Shown: piece by piece, positions 53,781-62,403 of the stretch
How the letters are laid out: each line of letters begins with the position of its first letter
Numbering within the stretch: position 1 is the stretch's first letter
DNA from: Falsiphaeobacter marinintestinus
GTDB taxonomy: Bacteria > Pseudomonadota > Alphaproteobacteria > Rhodobacterales > Rhodobacteraceae
Length of the DNA: 64,000 bases
Direction of reading: 5' to 3'
Assembly: GCF_007923355.1 (NCBI RefSeq)
Contig: NZ_VOGO01000004.1
Coordinates: 310,001-374,000 of the forward strand
The notes under the pieces: model-generated
Told to the model about the DNA's origin: nothing
The model's database searches: none
Seen by the model: only the letters and a program-made list of their open reading frames with translations
Program-made: the position numbers and the translations under genes

Positions 53781-55355
53781 TCAAGTGACGTCTTTATACG
53801 AGATTTCACGTACGTCGGCACCGGGACCAGTCTTTTCACGCCGCACGAGCAGGCGGTTCAAAGCGTGGATATAGGCCTTGGCCGAAGCAACAACGGTATC
53901 GGTATCCGCCGACTGGCCGGTGGCTATGATGCCGTCTTCTTCCAGCCGCACACTAACTGTCGCCTGCGCATCGGTGCCTTCGGTGACCGCGTGGACCTGA
54001 TACAATTGCAGGCGCGCCTTATTCGGGTGCAATTCTCGCACCGCCCGAAACGTCGCGTCGACAGGCCCATCGCCGGATTGGGTCGCCGTCATGTCTGTGC
54101 CGTCGATTTCCATCTCAAGCGTGGCTTCCGCCGGACCACCGGTACCGCACAGCACCCTAAGCGACACCAGCTGCAAACGATCCGATTCCGGGTCGGTTGA
54201 CGTCGTGACCAGCGCCATGATGTCGTCATCAAAGACCTCTTTCTTGCGGTCGGCCAACGCCTTGAACCGCACAAAGATGTCCTTCAGCTGATTGTCGCCA
54301 ACCTCGTACCCAAGCTGGTTCAGCTTGTCGCGCAGCGCAGCCCGGCCCGAGTGTTTGCCCAATGGCAGGCTGGATCCTGACAGGCCGACATCCTCGGGGC
54401 GCATGATCTCGAATGTTTCGGCGTTCTTCAGCATGCCGTCTTGATGGATGCCACTTTCATGGGCGAACGCGTTCTTGCCGACGATTGCCTTGTTGAACTG
54501 TACTGCAAAGCCGGACACAGCGGCGACACGGCGTGAGATGTGCATGATCTTGGTGGTGTCGATGCGGGTTCGATACGGCATGATATCATTTCGCACTTTC
54601 AGCGCCATGACGACTTCTTCCAGTGCGGTGTTGCCTGCGCGTTCGCCCAGCCCGTTGATGGTGCATTCGATTTGCCGCGCCCCGCCATCGACAGCAGCCA
54701 GCGAATTGGCCGTCGCCATACCGAGGTCGTTGTGGCAATGCGTGGCAAAAATCACCTCATCACCGCCCGGCACCGTTTCGATCAGACGCCTGATCAGATC
54801 CGCGCTTTCAACGGGAGCAGTGTAGCCGACCGTGTCGGGGATGTTGATCGTAGTGGCGCCTGCCTTGATGGCAATCTCGACCACGCGGCACAGGTAATCC
54901 CATTCCGTCCGGGTCGCATCCATTGGCGACCATTGCACGTTGTCACACAGGTTGCGGGCGTGGCTGACGGTTTCGTGGATCTTATCAGCCATCTCGTCCA
55001 TGGTCAGGTTCGGGATGGCACGGTGCAGCGGCGAGGTGCCGATGAACGTGTGAATCCGGTTTTGCCTGGCGTGTTTCACGGCCTCCCAACAACGGTCGAT
55101 ATCGGCGAAATTGGCCCGTGCCAGCCCACAGATGCGGCTGTTTTTCGCATTCTTCGCGATTTCGGAGACGGCGTTGAAATCCCCTTCCGAGGCGATCGGG
55201 AATCCGGCTTCGATGATGTCGACGCCCATGTCGTCAAGCAGCCCGGCAATCTCGAGCTTTTCGTCATGGGTCATGGTCGCGCCGGGCGACTGTTCGCCGT
55301 CACGCAGGGTGGTGTCGAAAATCAAGACGCGGTCTTGTTCGGATGCAGTGGTCAT
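53781..55355 (-). CDS. leuA: 2-isopropylmalate synthase
   Basis: The first committed step of leucine synthesis: acetyl-CoA plus 2-oxoisovalerate to 2-isopropylmalate. The 524 aa protein has the catalytic DTTLRDGEQSPGATM (14-28), the metal-binding HCHNDLGMATANSLAAV (about 207-223), and the C-terminal leucine-sensing LeuA dimer domain (after ~ residue 390). It stands alone; leuB/C/D are not near. A leader ORF ending LLLLIRL and a stem-loop lie upstream, so attenuation is likely. Confidence 0.96.
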   Translation of the reverse strand: MTTASEQDRVLIFDTTLRDGEQSPGATMTHDEKLEIAGLLDDMGVDIIEAGFPIASEGDFNAVSEIAKNAKNSRICGLARANFADIDRCWEAVKHARQNRIHTFIGTSPLHRAIPNLTMDEMADKIHETVSHARNLCDNVQWSPMDATRTEWDYLCRVVEIAIKAGATTINIPDTVGYTAPVESADLIRRLIETVPGGDEVIFATHCHNDLGMATANSLAAVDGGARQIECTINGLGERAGNTALEEVVMALKVRNDIMPYRTRIDTTKIMHISRRVAAVSGFAVQFNKAIVGKNAFAHESGIHQDGMLKNAETFEIMRPEDVGLSGSSLPLGKHSGRAALRDKLNQLGYEVGDNQLKDIFVRFKALADRKKEVFDDDIMALVTTSTDPESDRLQLVSLRVLCGTGGPAEATLEMEIDGTDMTATQSGDGPVDATFRAVRELHPNKARLQLYQVHAVTEGTDAQATVSVRLEEDGIIATGQSADTDTVVASAKAYIHALNRLLVRREKTGPGADVREISYKDVT

Positions 55356-55405
55356 GTCTGGTATCTTTCGTTCTGTCCTAAAGCCTATTGGCGCGCAGGC
55401 AGTCC

Positions 55406-55441
55406 CCTCTGAGCGGTCGCGCCGGTGGGCACGCTCAGAGG
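55406..55441 (-). promoter_or_regulatory. Probable leuA attenuator stem-loop
   Basis: CCTCTGAGCG and CGCTCAGAGG form a perfect 10-bp stem around a 16-base loop. The 5' arm includes the last codons and stop of the leader peptide, so ribosome position would decide folding. The 3' side reads GGACTGCC, with no T-run, so the hairpin may act otherwise than as a classical intrinsic terminator. It ends about 50 bases before the leuA start. Confidence 0.6.
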
Positions 55442-55518
55442 CGAATTAGGAGCAGGAGGCCGCGCAGCGACGCGCCGCAAAAAGCGGTCAGAGTCGGATT
55501 ATGCGCCAAGCTGTTCAT
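55435..55518 (-). CDS. leuL: Leucine leader peptide (leuL-like)
   Basis: A 27-codon ORF reading MNSLAHNPTLTAFCGASLRG then LLLLIRL and stop. It has eight leucines, with four consecutive near the end. It stops within the 10-bp stem upstream of leuA. This is the arrangement of leu operon attenuators: slow leucine codons would stall the ribosome when charged tRNA(Leu) is scarce. It lies 79 bases before leuA. A ribosome site is not obvious. Confidence 0.75.
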   Translation of the reverse strand: MNSLAHNPTLTAFCGASLRGLLLLIRL

Positions 55519-55593
55519 GCAAGAATGTATAGGAACTGCAAATTGAAATGGGAAGCCGGAAAATCGCCGGTTTGTGGGGATGTGACTGTTGGA

Positions 55594-55629
55594 TGCCTCC
55601 GGCGGGGGTATTTTTGTCAAGAAAGAAGC
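55594..55629 (+). repeat. Intergenic repeat element copy 3
   Basis: GCCTCCGGCG hairpin-like stretch followed by GGGGTATTTTTGTCAAGAAAGAAGC, plus orientation, 36 bases upstream of the SDR gene and upstream (divergent side) of the leu leader. It does not follow a plus-strand gene, which weakens a terminator-only reading. Confidence 0.65.
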
Positions 55630-55664
55630 TGGACGTTGCGGGGTATTCGGCTAGGTCGAGTCGT

Positions 55665-56330
55665 ATGGAAAATGCATTGATTATTGGGGCTTCCGGCGGG
55701 ATTGGTGGCGCGCTGGGTGTCGCGCTGGAGGAAAAAGGCGTGGCGGTGACCGGGTTGTCGCGCTCAGTTGACGGGTTCGATCTGATGCAGGTCGCAGCGG
55801 CGGAAGCGGCGTTGGAGGCTGTTTCGGGGCCCTTTGATCTGGTGGTGGTGGCCACGGGGGCGCTGGAGATTGACGGCGCGGCGCCAGAGAAATCGATCCG
55901 GGCGGTGGCAGCTGAAGCGATGATGGACCAGTTCGTGCTGAACGCGGTCGGGCCTGCGCTGATCCTGAAACAGGCGCATCGCTTGTTGCCACGGCGGGGG
56001 CGGTCGGTGCTGGCCGTGTTGTCGGCGCGTGTGGGTTCCATCGGGGACAACCGGTTGGGCGGCTGGGTCAGCTATCGGGCGGCCAAGGCGGCCGTGAACC
56101 AGATCGTGCATACGGCTGCGATCGAGCTGGCGCGCAGTCACCCGGATGCGGCCGTGGTGGCGTTGCACCCGGGCACGGTGCAGACAGAGTTCACGCGCAA
56201 GTATGTGGGCCGGCATGCCTCGGTGCCGCCCGTGGACGCGGCAGAGAATTTACTGGCTGTGATCGACGGGCTTACGGCTGAGCACACCGGTGGGTTTTAT
56301 GATTGGGCGGGCAAGGTGGTTCCGTGGTAA
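55665..56330 (+). CDS. Short-chain dehydrogenase/reductase (SDR) family protein
   Basis: A 221 aa Rossmann-fold oxidoreductase. N-terminal GASGGIGGALG (8-18) binds NAD(P); NAVG precedes the catalytic region. The catalytic YxxxK is WVSYRAAKAAVNQ, with serine in LSARVGSIGDN about 18 residues earlier, and LHPGTVQTEF follows. It resembles C-factor (CsgA)-like SDRs. Substrate unknown. Only 7 bases separate its stop from the convergent hypothetical gene's stop. Confidence 0.88.
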   Translation: MENALIIGASGGIGGALGVALEEKGVAVTGLSRSVDGFDLMQVAAAEAALEAVSGPFDLVVVATGALEIDGAAPEKSIRAVAAEAMMDQFVLNAVGPALILKQAHRLLPRRGRSVLAVLSARVGSIGDNRLGGWVSYRAAKAAVNQIVHTAAIELARSHPDAAVVALHPGTVQTEFTRKYVGRHASVPPVDAAENLLAVIDGLTAEHTGGFYDWAGKVVPW

Positions 56331-56337
56331 TTGCGGG

Positions 56338-57327
56338 TCACCGTGAGGTGCTGGCCCAGTAGTCTGACCAGCGCGCCTGCGTGTCGGGGGACAAGCCTGT
56401 TCCGGCCAGCGCATCTGGCGCAAAGGCTGTGAAGACCCGCGCAGACCGGTCGATATCGGTTCCGTTCTCCAGGATCATATCAAGGGTGATATTGGCCCAC
56501 ACGCTGCGGCCATCCTGCGTCGGAGCGGACAGGCTGCAGAGATAGGCCAGATAGGCCGCGCGCTCGGGCTTGTTCAGACGATGTGTCAGGCCATAAACCC
56601 GGGCCCGGATCTTGAGCGCCAGTGGCTGTGGCGGGGCCGTGATCCGGGGCAGGGCGTTGGCCATGGCACGGGCATCGGCAACGCGCCCGTCAGGGAACAA
56701 GTGCTGCAATCGGCCGTGATAAATGTGCCGCCGATGGCCGGTGTGCCGCACAATAAGGTCTTCGCAGGTTTCGATCTGCAGGGTACGCGATAAAGCGGTC
56801 GAGATGGCCAGGTCTTCCGCGTTCGAAACGTGCAATTGCCCGGACAGGGCCAGCATGTCCGGGATCAGGGTGAATCCTGAAGGATCAAGACCGATCACTG
56901 CGGGGGAGAAACGCGGTGCACGGGAAGGCACGTCCTCTGCCGATACCGTATCAACATCGATTGCCTTGCTTCCGTCGGCCCCGCCCATCACCCCGTCGGC
57001 CCCGTGCAGCAACGCATGATCGGCGTCGATCCGGTCGAACAACCGCGCCGGATCGGCCCGGAAATCTGTGGCGGTATCGATCAGGCAAACCTTGCCGGTT
57101 GCATCGGCGCAAACTGCCTGAAGCGCGGTAATGCGGGGCGTGTCGGACTGTGGCAAGATCACATGGTCAGCTGGCAGATCGTCCCGCCTTACGTCCTTGG
57201 GGCTTACCACTACCCAGCGGATCGCATCCGGATCGGGGCTGTGTTTCAAAGCCGACAAAAAGCTGTAACATAACGCGCGCTGGCGCGTTAAATCTGCGTC
57301 TGGCAGCAGAAAAGCAAGTGTATTCAT
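56338..57327 (-). CDS. Hypothetical protein, possibly GT-A-like glycosyltransferase
   Basis: A 329 aa protein without signal peptide or membrane helix. The first half alternates strands and helices, and the stretch KVCLIDTATDFRADPARLFDRI (about 78-99) recalls the DxD metal/nucleotide-sugar region of GT-A enzymes. HALLHGADGV after it fits that fold. The C-terminal half is helical, rich in Arg and Ala, and unassigned. I do not recognise a family. It sits 15 bases upstream of no gene on its own strand and 16 bases downstream of the MORN protein gene, so both may be one transcript (MORN start 58743). Confidence 0.6.
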   Translation of the reverse strand: MNTLAFLLPDADLTRQRALCYSFLSALKHSPDPDAIRWVVVSPKDVRRDDLPADHVILPQSDTPRITALQAVCADATGKVCLIDTATDFRADPARLFDRIDADHALLHGADGVMGGADGSKAIDVDTVSAEDVPSRAPRFSPAVIGLDPSGFTLIPDMLALSGQLHVSNAEDLAISTALSRTLQIETCEDLIVRHTGHRRHIYHGRLQHLFPDGRVADARAMANALPRITAPPQPLALKIRARVYGLTHRLNKPERAAYLAYLCSLSAPTQDGRSVWANITLDMILENGTDIDRSARVFTAFAPDALAGTGLSPDTQARWSDYWASTSR

Positions 57328-57342
57328 GCCCGCAAAACGGCC

Positions 57343-58743
57343 TCAGCCATCTTCGCTCAGGGCGCCGTTCTGCCAGTCTCCGGTCGCTTCCTGCCCGGTG
57401 GCATAGCGCATGGTGCCCTGACCCTGACGCTTGCCGTTCAGAAAATTACCCTCGTAAATATCGCCATTGGCATAGGTCGCCACGCCACTGCCGCTGATCT
57501 TGCCGTCCTGCCACTGGCCCTTATAGCTAAAGCCGTTGGCCATCTTGATCTCGCCGTCACCCGCGCGCTGGCCGTCGACGAACTGCCCGGTATAGACCGA
57601 TCCGTCGGCATAGGTTGCCTTGCCATTTCCACTGCGCTTGCCATCGGCCCAATCGCCTTCATACCGATATCCGTCGGGATAGGTGATGATGCCAAAGCCA
57701 TTGTTCTTGGCGTTCACGAAAGCGCCCTTATAGACCACACCATTCGCATAAACCGCCGTGCCTTCGCCGTCGATCACACCGGCCACCCAGTCGCCCTCAT
57801 AGGTCGATCCGTCGGGATAGGTGATCTTGCCCTTGCCATCCGACAGATCCGCGCGGAACTGGCCGACATAGACGGACCCGTCAGGATAGGTCACCTGACC
57901 TTCGCCTTCGATCTGCCCGGCAATCCACGACCCGGAATAGACATAGCCATCGGTGCCGGTAAACGTGCCTTGCCCATGGCGGCGGTCATCCGCGAACTCA
58001 CCCTGATAGACATAGCCGTTGGCATAAATGACCTTGCCGCGCCCTTCGCGGCGTCCGGCGACAAATTCGCCTTCGTATACATCGCCATTTGGCTGGGTCA
58101 GCGTGCCAACCCCGCTGATCTGACCATCGGCCCACATCCCGGTATAGATCAGACCGTCAGGCAGGCTGAGCGTGCCTTCACCCTGCAACTGACCCTGAAC
58201 GATTTCGCCCTCATAGGTTGCGCCATCGGGATAGGTGATCTTGCCTTTGCCGTCCTTTTCGCCCTCGATCCAGCCGCCCGCATACGTGTATCCACCGGGG
58301 CTGGTCATTACGCCCTGACCGTGGTGGCGGGCATTCTGGAACGCGCCTTCATACCGCACGCCGTTGGCATAAACCGCAATGCCCTGACCATTGATCACGC
58401 CGCCGATCCATTCGCCTTCATAGGTGCCGCCATCGGCAAAGGTGATCTTGCCGACGCCTTCGGGCTTGCCTTTGGCGAATTCGCCTTCATAGACCGATCC
58501 GTTGGGAAAGCGCGCGGTGCCCTTGCCCTTGATCTCGCCATCGACCCATTCGCCAGAATAATCATATCCGTTCGGAAGCGAATAACTGCCGACCCCATGC
58601 TGCAGCCCGCCGCGAAACGACCCTTCGTACACGCCGCCGATATCGTCCTGCGTTGTCAGAACCTGCGCATCCTGCGCCACCGCTTGCCCGCTCAGGGCCA
58701 AAGCCGCACCAAGGGCCAAAGCCGTTTTGCCAAAATTGGTCAT
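57343..58743 (-). CDS. Exported MORN-repeat protein (18 full repeats)
   Basis: A 466 aa protein with a signal peptide (residues 1-21, LALSGQAVAQ) and then 18 full tandem 23-residue MORN repeats of pattern xxYxGxW/F-x-x-G-x-x-x-G-x-G-x-x-x-Y-x-D/N-G, plus a partial one at the C-terminus. MORN repeats form an open beta solenoid, usually for membrane/lipid or protein contact. Nearly the whole mature protein is repeat. ATG 58743 begins at MTNFGKTAL; the ATG 21 bases earlier would spoil the signal peptide. The hypothetical gene follows after 15 bases. Confidence 0.92.
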   Translation of the reverse strand: MTNFGKTALALGAALALSGQAVAQDAQVLTTQDDIGGVYEGSFRGGLQHGVGSYSLPNGYDYSGEWVDGEIKGKGTARFPNGSVYEGEFAKGKPEGVGKITFADGGTYEGEWIGGVINGQGIAVYANGVRYEGAFQNARHHGQGVMTSPGGYTYAGGWIEGEKDGKGKITYPDGATYEGEIVQGQLQGEGTLSLPDGLIYTGMWADGQISGVGTLTQPNGDVYEGEFVAGRREGRGKVIYANGYVYQGEFADDRRHGQGTFTGTDGYVYSGSWIAGQIEGEGQVTYPDGSVYVGQFRADLSDGKGKITYPDGSTYEGDWVAGVIDGEGTAVYANGVVYKGAFVNAKNNGFGIITYPDGYRYEGDWADGKRSGNGKATYADGSVYTGQFVDGQRAGDGEIKMANGFSYKGQWQDGKISGSGVATYANGDIYEGNFLNGKRQGQGTMRYATGQEATGDWQNGALSEDG

Positions 58744-58920
58744 CTGCGTATCCCGCCTGCTCATCCATCTCCCGTTATGTCCGGGTTTCTAAAACTTAGG
58801 CGAGCCCGCCGCATCGGGCAACGCCTTTTCCGGTTCAGGGCGAAACCGCTTTTCCACCCCCTTTCCCCCGGGGCCTGATCTGATAAAGGACAGGGAAGCA
58901 AGCAGGACATGAGGGCGACA

Positions 58921-60579
58921 ATGGCCGACCGGTTCCGGATCACACTCGCGCAGCTGAATCCCGTCGTGGGGGATTTGAAGGGAAACGCCGCACAGGCCCG
59001 TGACGCGTGGGAGCAGGGGCGTGCCGCGGGCGCGGATCTGGTTGCACTGCCGGAAATGTTTATCACCGGCTACAATGCGCAGGATCTGGTGATGAAACCG
59101 GCGTTCCATACCGCCGCCATCTCAGAGGTTCGTGCCCTGGCCGAGGCCTGCGCCGATGGCCCCGCGCTTGCCATCGGCAGCCCGTGGGTCGAAGGGGCCG
59201 AACTTTTCAACGCCTACCTGATCCTCAAGGGCGGCAAGATCACCAGCACCGTGCTGAAACACCATCTGCCCAATGAAACCGTCTTTGACGAGGTTCGCGT
59301 CTATGATGCCGGACCGCTGGGCGGACCTTATTCGGTTGGCAACACCCGGATCGGATCGCCGATCTGCGAAGATGCCTGGCACGAGGACGTCGCCGAAACT
59401 CTGGCTGAAACCGGGGCCGAATTCCTGCTGGTTCCCAATGGCTCGCCCTATTACCGCGGCAAGCATGATACGCGGTTGACGCTGATGGTATCGCGGGTGA
59501 TCGAAACCGGCCTGCCGCTGATCTATCTCAATATGGTCGGCGGTCAGGATGATCAGGTGTTCGATGGCGCCACCTTCGGGCTGAACCCCGGTGGCAAACT
59601 GGCCTTCCAGATGCCGCAATTCGATGCCGCGATCAGCCATGTCGATCTCGAACGGGGGGACGACGGCTGGCAGATCGTCCCGGGCGAGGTGCATGTTCAT
59701 GCGTCCGAGTGGGAGCAGGACTATCAGGTCATGGTGCTGTCATTGCGTGATTACATGCGCAAGACCGGCTTCAAGAAGGTTCTGCTGGGCCTGTCCGGCG
59801 GCATCGATTCAGCCATTGTCGCCACCATCGCAGTCGATGCGCTGGGCGCCGAAAACGTCCGCTGCGTGATGCTGCCGTCCGAATACACCTCGCAAGAGTC
59901 GCTCGATGATGCCAAGGCCGTCGCCAGGGCACTGGGTTGTCGATATGACTATGTTCCGATCAGCGAAGGCCGCGCGGCAATCACCAACACGCTGGCGCCG
60001 CTGTTTGAGGGGCTCGAGCCAGGGCTGGCCGAAGAAAACATCCAGTCCCGCCTGCGCGGGCTGCTGCTGATGGCGCTCTCGAACAAGTTCGGCGAGATGC
60101 TGTTGACCACCGGCAACAAATCCGAAGTCGCGGTCGGCTATGCCACGATCTATGGCGACATGGCGGGGGGCTATAACCCGATCAAGGACATGTACAAAAC
60201 GCGCGTTTTCGAAACCTGCCGTTGGCGGAATTGTACAAAACGCGACTGGATGATGGGCCCAGAGGGCGAAGTCATCCCCCAACGCGTCATCGACAAACCC
60301 CCGACCGCCGAGTTGCGCGAAGATCAAAAAGACAGCGACAGCCTGCCGGACTACCCCGAACTAGATGCATTGCTCGACATTCTCGTCGATCAGGACGGCT
60401 CGATCGCCGATTGCGTCGCCGCCGGGTTCGACCGGGCCACTGCTAAAAAGGTCGAACATCTGATTTATATCAGTGAATACAAGCGCTTCCAGTCCGCGCC
60501 GGGTGCCCGGCTGACCAAACACGCCTTCTGGCTCGACCGTCGCTACCCCATCGTCAACCGCTGGCGCGACGACAGCTGA
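58921..60579 (+). CDS. nadE: Glutamine-hydrolysing NAD+ synthetase
   Basis: It amidates nicotinate adenine dinucleotide to NAD+. The 552 aa protein has an N-terminal CN-hydrolase glutaminase (FRITLAQLNPVVGDLKGN; the catalytic lysine in VLKHHLPNETVFDE; C in GSPICEDAWHE) and a C-terminal ammonia-dependent synthetase with the PP-loop LLGLSGGIDSAIVATIAVDALG (about 290). TGNKSEVAVGYATIYGDMAGGYNPIKD and KPPTAELREDQKDSDSLPDY are typical. ATG 58921 is the start; four codons upstream are not conserved. Confidence 0.96.
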   Translation: MADRFRITLAQLNPVVGDLKGNAAQARDAWEQGRAAGADLVALPEMFITGYNAQDLVMKPAFHTAAISEVRALAEACADGPALAIGSPWVEGAELFNAYLILKGGKITSTVLKHHLPNETVFDEVRVYDAGPLGGPYSVGNTRIGSPICEDAWHEDVAETLAETGAEFLLVPNGSPYYRGKHDTRLTLMVSRVIETGLPLIYLNMVGGQDDQVFDGATFGLNPGGKLAFQMPQFDAAISHVDLERGDDGWQIVPGEVHVHASEWEQDYQVMVLSLRDYMRKTGFKKVLLGLSGGIDSAIVATIAVDALGAENVRCVMLPSEYTSQESLDDAKAVARALGCRYDYVPISEGRAAITNTLAPLFEGLEPGLAEENIQSRLRGLLLMALSNKFGEMLLTTGNKSEVAVGYATIYGDMAGGYNPIKDMYKTRVFETCRWRNCTKRDWMMGPEGEVIPQRVIDKPPTAELREDQKDSDSLPDYPELDALLDILVDQDGSIADCVAAGFDRATAKKVEHLIYISEYKRFQSAPGARLTKHAFWLDRRYPIVNRWRDDS

Positions 60580-60592
60580 AACCGGTCCAAGG

Positions 60593-60658
60593 GCTTCTTT
60601 CTTGTTGGAAGTACCCCGGGGGTGAATTGGCCAATGGCCAAGAGGGGGCAGCGCCCCC
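60593..60658 (-). repeat. Intergenic repeat element copy 4 plus GC hairpin
   Basis: Read on the minus strand: GGGGTACTTCCAACAAGAAAGAAGC (60593-60621 region), next to TTGGCC-AAT-GGCCAA and to AGGGGGC-AGC-GCCCCCT (60643-60659). It starts 14 bases after the nadE stop. The remaining bases up to 61016 (437 in total in this gap) hold no gene; the last part is presumably the oxidoreductase promoter. Confidence 0.6.
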
Positions 60659-61016
60659 TTGCCCCGCCCGCCGCCCTTCAGTTTCGAAGGGTCGATCTGC
60701 AGCAGACATCGGGCCACCGAAATCTCGTCCACCAGGACCATCACGTAAACCGCCCATTTGTTATAGAAAAAGCCCGGTCTATCCGGTCAACTCACCGATG
60801 TAAAAAACGCGCGATCACAATCCAACATCTCACCCTCTGTGGACGATCCCTCAATTGACCCTGGGGCAGGCGTGGAAAAGGGCCGTGATAGGCCAATACC
60901 GTTGCGATCCTGCCCAATCCTTATGTCTTCTGATCCGGGCACAGCGTTTGAGGATTGTCTAACCGATTCATATCTGAATGGTGAATCCGGAAAGCTGCTT
61001 AAAAGAGGTTCCCGAC

Positions 61017-62336
61017 ATGCCAGGTCCCGCCGTTTCGGCGTTCCACCCCGATCCGTCCCTGCCGGCAAAGGTCGATGTGATTGTGATTGGCGGAGGCATC
61101 ATCGGAACCTCGACAGCGCTGGAACTTGCAGAACGCGGTCTCTCTGTCCTGATCTGCGAAAAAGGCCAGATCGGAGCTGAACAATCCAGCCGCAACTGGG
61201 GCTGGGTTCGGCTGTCGATGCGCGACCCCCGAGAAATTCCGCTGATGCTGGAAGCGGTCCGCATCTGGGAAGGGCTTGATGTCCGCCTCGGGCGCAAGAC
61301 AGGGTACCGCAAAACCGGGATTCTCTTCACCACGGCGACGCAGAAATCTTATGATCTGCACGCCCGCTGGATCAGGCAACTGGACCCACATCAGATCGAG
61401 TGCCGGATGGTTGAGGGTAAAGATCTGGACCAGTTGATGCGGGGGCACCAGATGAAAGTCAAAGGGGCGCTCCATACCCCGATGGACGGCCGGGCCGAAC
61501 CGCAATGGGTCGCCCCGGCGATTGCCGAAGGTGCCCGCGACCGGGGTGCGAAGGTGATTACTGGATGCGCCGTTCGCAGCCTCGACATTCAGGCGGGGCG
61601 GGTGACCGGTGTCGTCACTGAACGCGGCCGGGTCGCCTGTGACGCGGTTGTGCTGGCGGGCGGCGCATGGTCCCGGTTGTTCGCGGGCAATGCTGGGATC
61701 GAATTACCTCAGCTCAAGACCCTGAACACGGTGATGCGGACAACTGCGATCGAAGGCGGCCCCGAAGCGTCGATCTGGGCCAAGGGCTTTGCCCTGCGCA
61801 AACGGGAAGACGGCGGCTATACCGTTGCCTCGGGCAGTGAAAACATCGTCGACATTGTTCCTGATAGCTTTCGACTGGGTCTCAGGTTTCTGCCGGCCTT
61901 CATGGAAGAGCGGCAATCCCTGCGCTTCCGCCTGTCGGGCCGCTGGCGCGAGGAAGCCGGGCAGGCACGGCGCTGGGCCCCGGATGAGCGCACTCCGTTC
62001 GAGCTGTGCCGGATCCTCGATCCCGAACCATCACAACGCATTCTGCGACAAAGCTGGGCGCGGGCACGCTCTGCCTTTCCGGTTCTTGAAAGTGCCGAAA
62101 TCGTACAAAGCTGGGCCGGGATGATCGACGTGACACCGGACGCCATTCCGGTGATCTCTCCGGTTGAAGAGCTTCCCGGATTGCTGATTTCCACCGGGTT
62201 CTCGGGCCATGGATTTGGCATCGGTCCGGCGGCTGGCAAGCTCGCTGCTGATCTTGTCACCGGCGACACGCCTTTGGTTGACCCGACCCCGTTCCGGCTG
62301 TCGCGCTTTTCCGACGGCAGCCGGATACACTTGTAG
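61017..62336 (+). CDS. FAD-dependent oxidoreductase, D-amino acid dehydrogenase/oxidase type (DadA-like)
   Basis: A 439 aa flavoenzyme. N-terminal FAD site VIVIGGGIIGTSTALELAERG (about 20-40) and LICEKGQIGAEQSSRNWGWVR; the C-terminal GFSGHGFGIGPAAGKLAADL binds the second FAD part. It would oxidise a D-amino acid, glycine-betaine-related or other amine substrate; the exact one is unknown. ATG 61017 is used (AGAGG upstream); an ATG 39 bases earlier is unsupported. No signal peptide. Confidence 0.87.
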   Translation: MPGPAVSAFHPDPSLPAKVDVIVIGGGIIGTSTALELAERGLSVLICEKGQIGAEQSSRNWGWVRLSMRDPREIPLMLEAVRIWEGLDVRLGRKTGYRKTGILFTTATQKSYDLHARWIRQLDPHQIECRMVEGKDLDQLMRGHQMKVKGALHTPMDGRAEPQWVAPAIAEGARDRGAKVITGCAVRSLDIQAGRVTGVVTERGRVACDAVVLAGGAWSRLFAGNAGIELPQLKTLNTVMRTTAIEGGPEASIWAKGFALRKREDGGYTVASGSENIVDIVPDSFRLGLRFLPAFMEERQSLRFRLSGRWREEAGQARRWAPDERTPFELCRILDPEPSQRILRQSWARARSAFPVLESAEIVQSWAGMIDVTPDAIPVISPVEELPGLLISTGFSGHGFGIGPAAGKLAADLVTGDTPLVDPTPFRLSRFSDGSRIHL

Positions 62337-62403
62337 CGGGCGTTTCAGGCGATACGATGTGGGCGCGGCGTTGGGGCCTGGACAGGCCGGACCCCACCCT
62401 GTC

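Noticed and set aside
54540-55412. 290-codon plus-strand ORF over leuA
   Set aside because: Shadow of leuA in the opposite strand.
57343-58743. Regular 69-base repeats as a possible CRISPR or satellite
   Set aside because: They are the coding repeats of the MORN protein, diverged at wobble positions and without unique spacers.
57970-58878. 302-codon plus-strand ORF opposite the MORN gene
   Set aside because: The repeat DNA keeps a second frame open; the antisense product shows no independent fold.
60190-60245. Repeated TGTACAAAACGCG in nadE
   Set aside because: Both copies are in frame and code for ordinary NadE residues (YKTR, CTKR); a chance codon similarity is enough.
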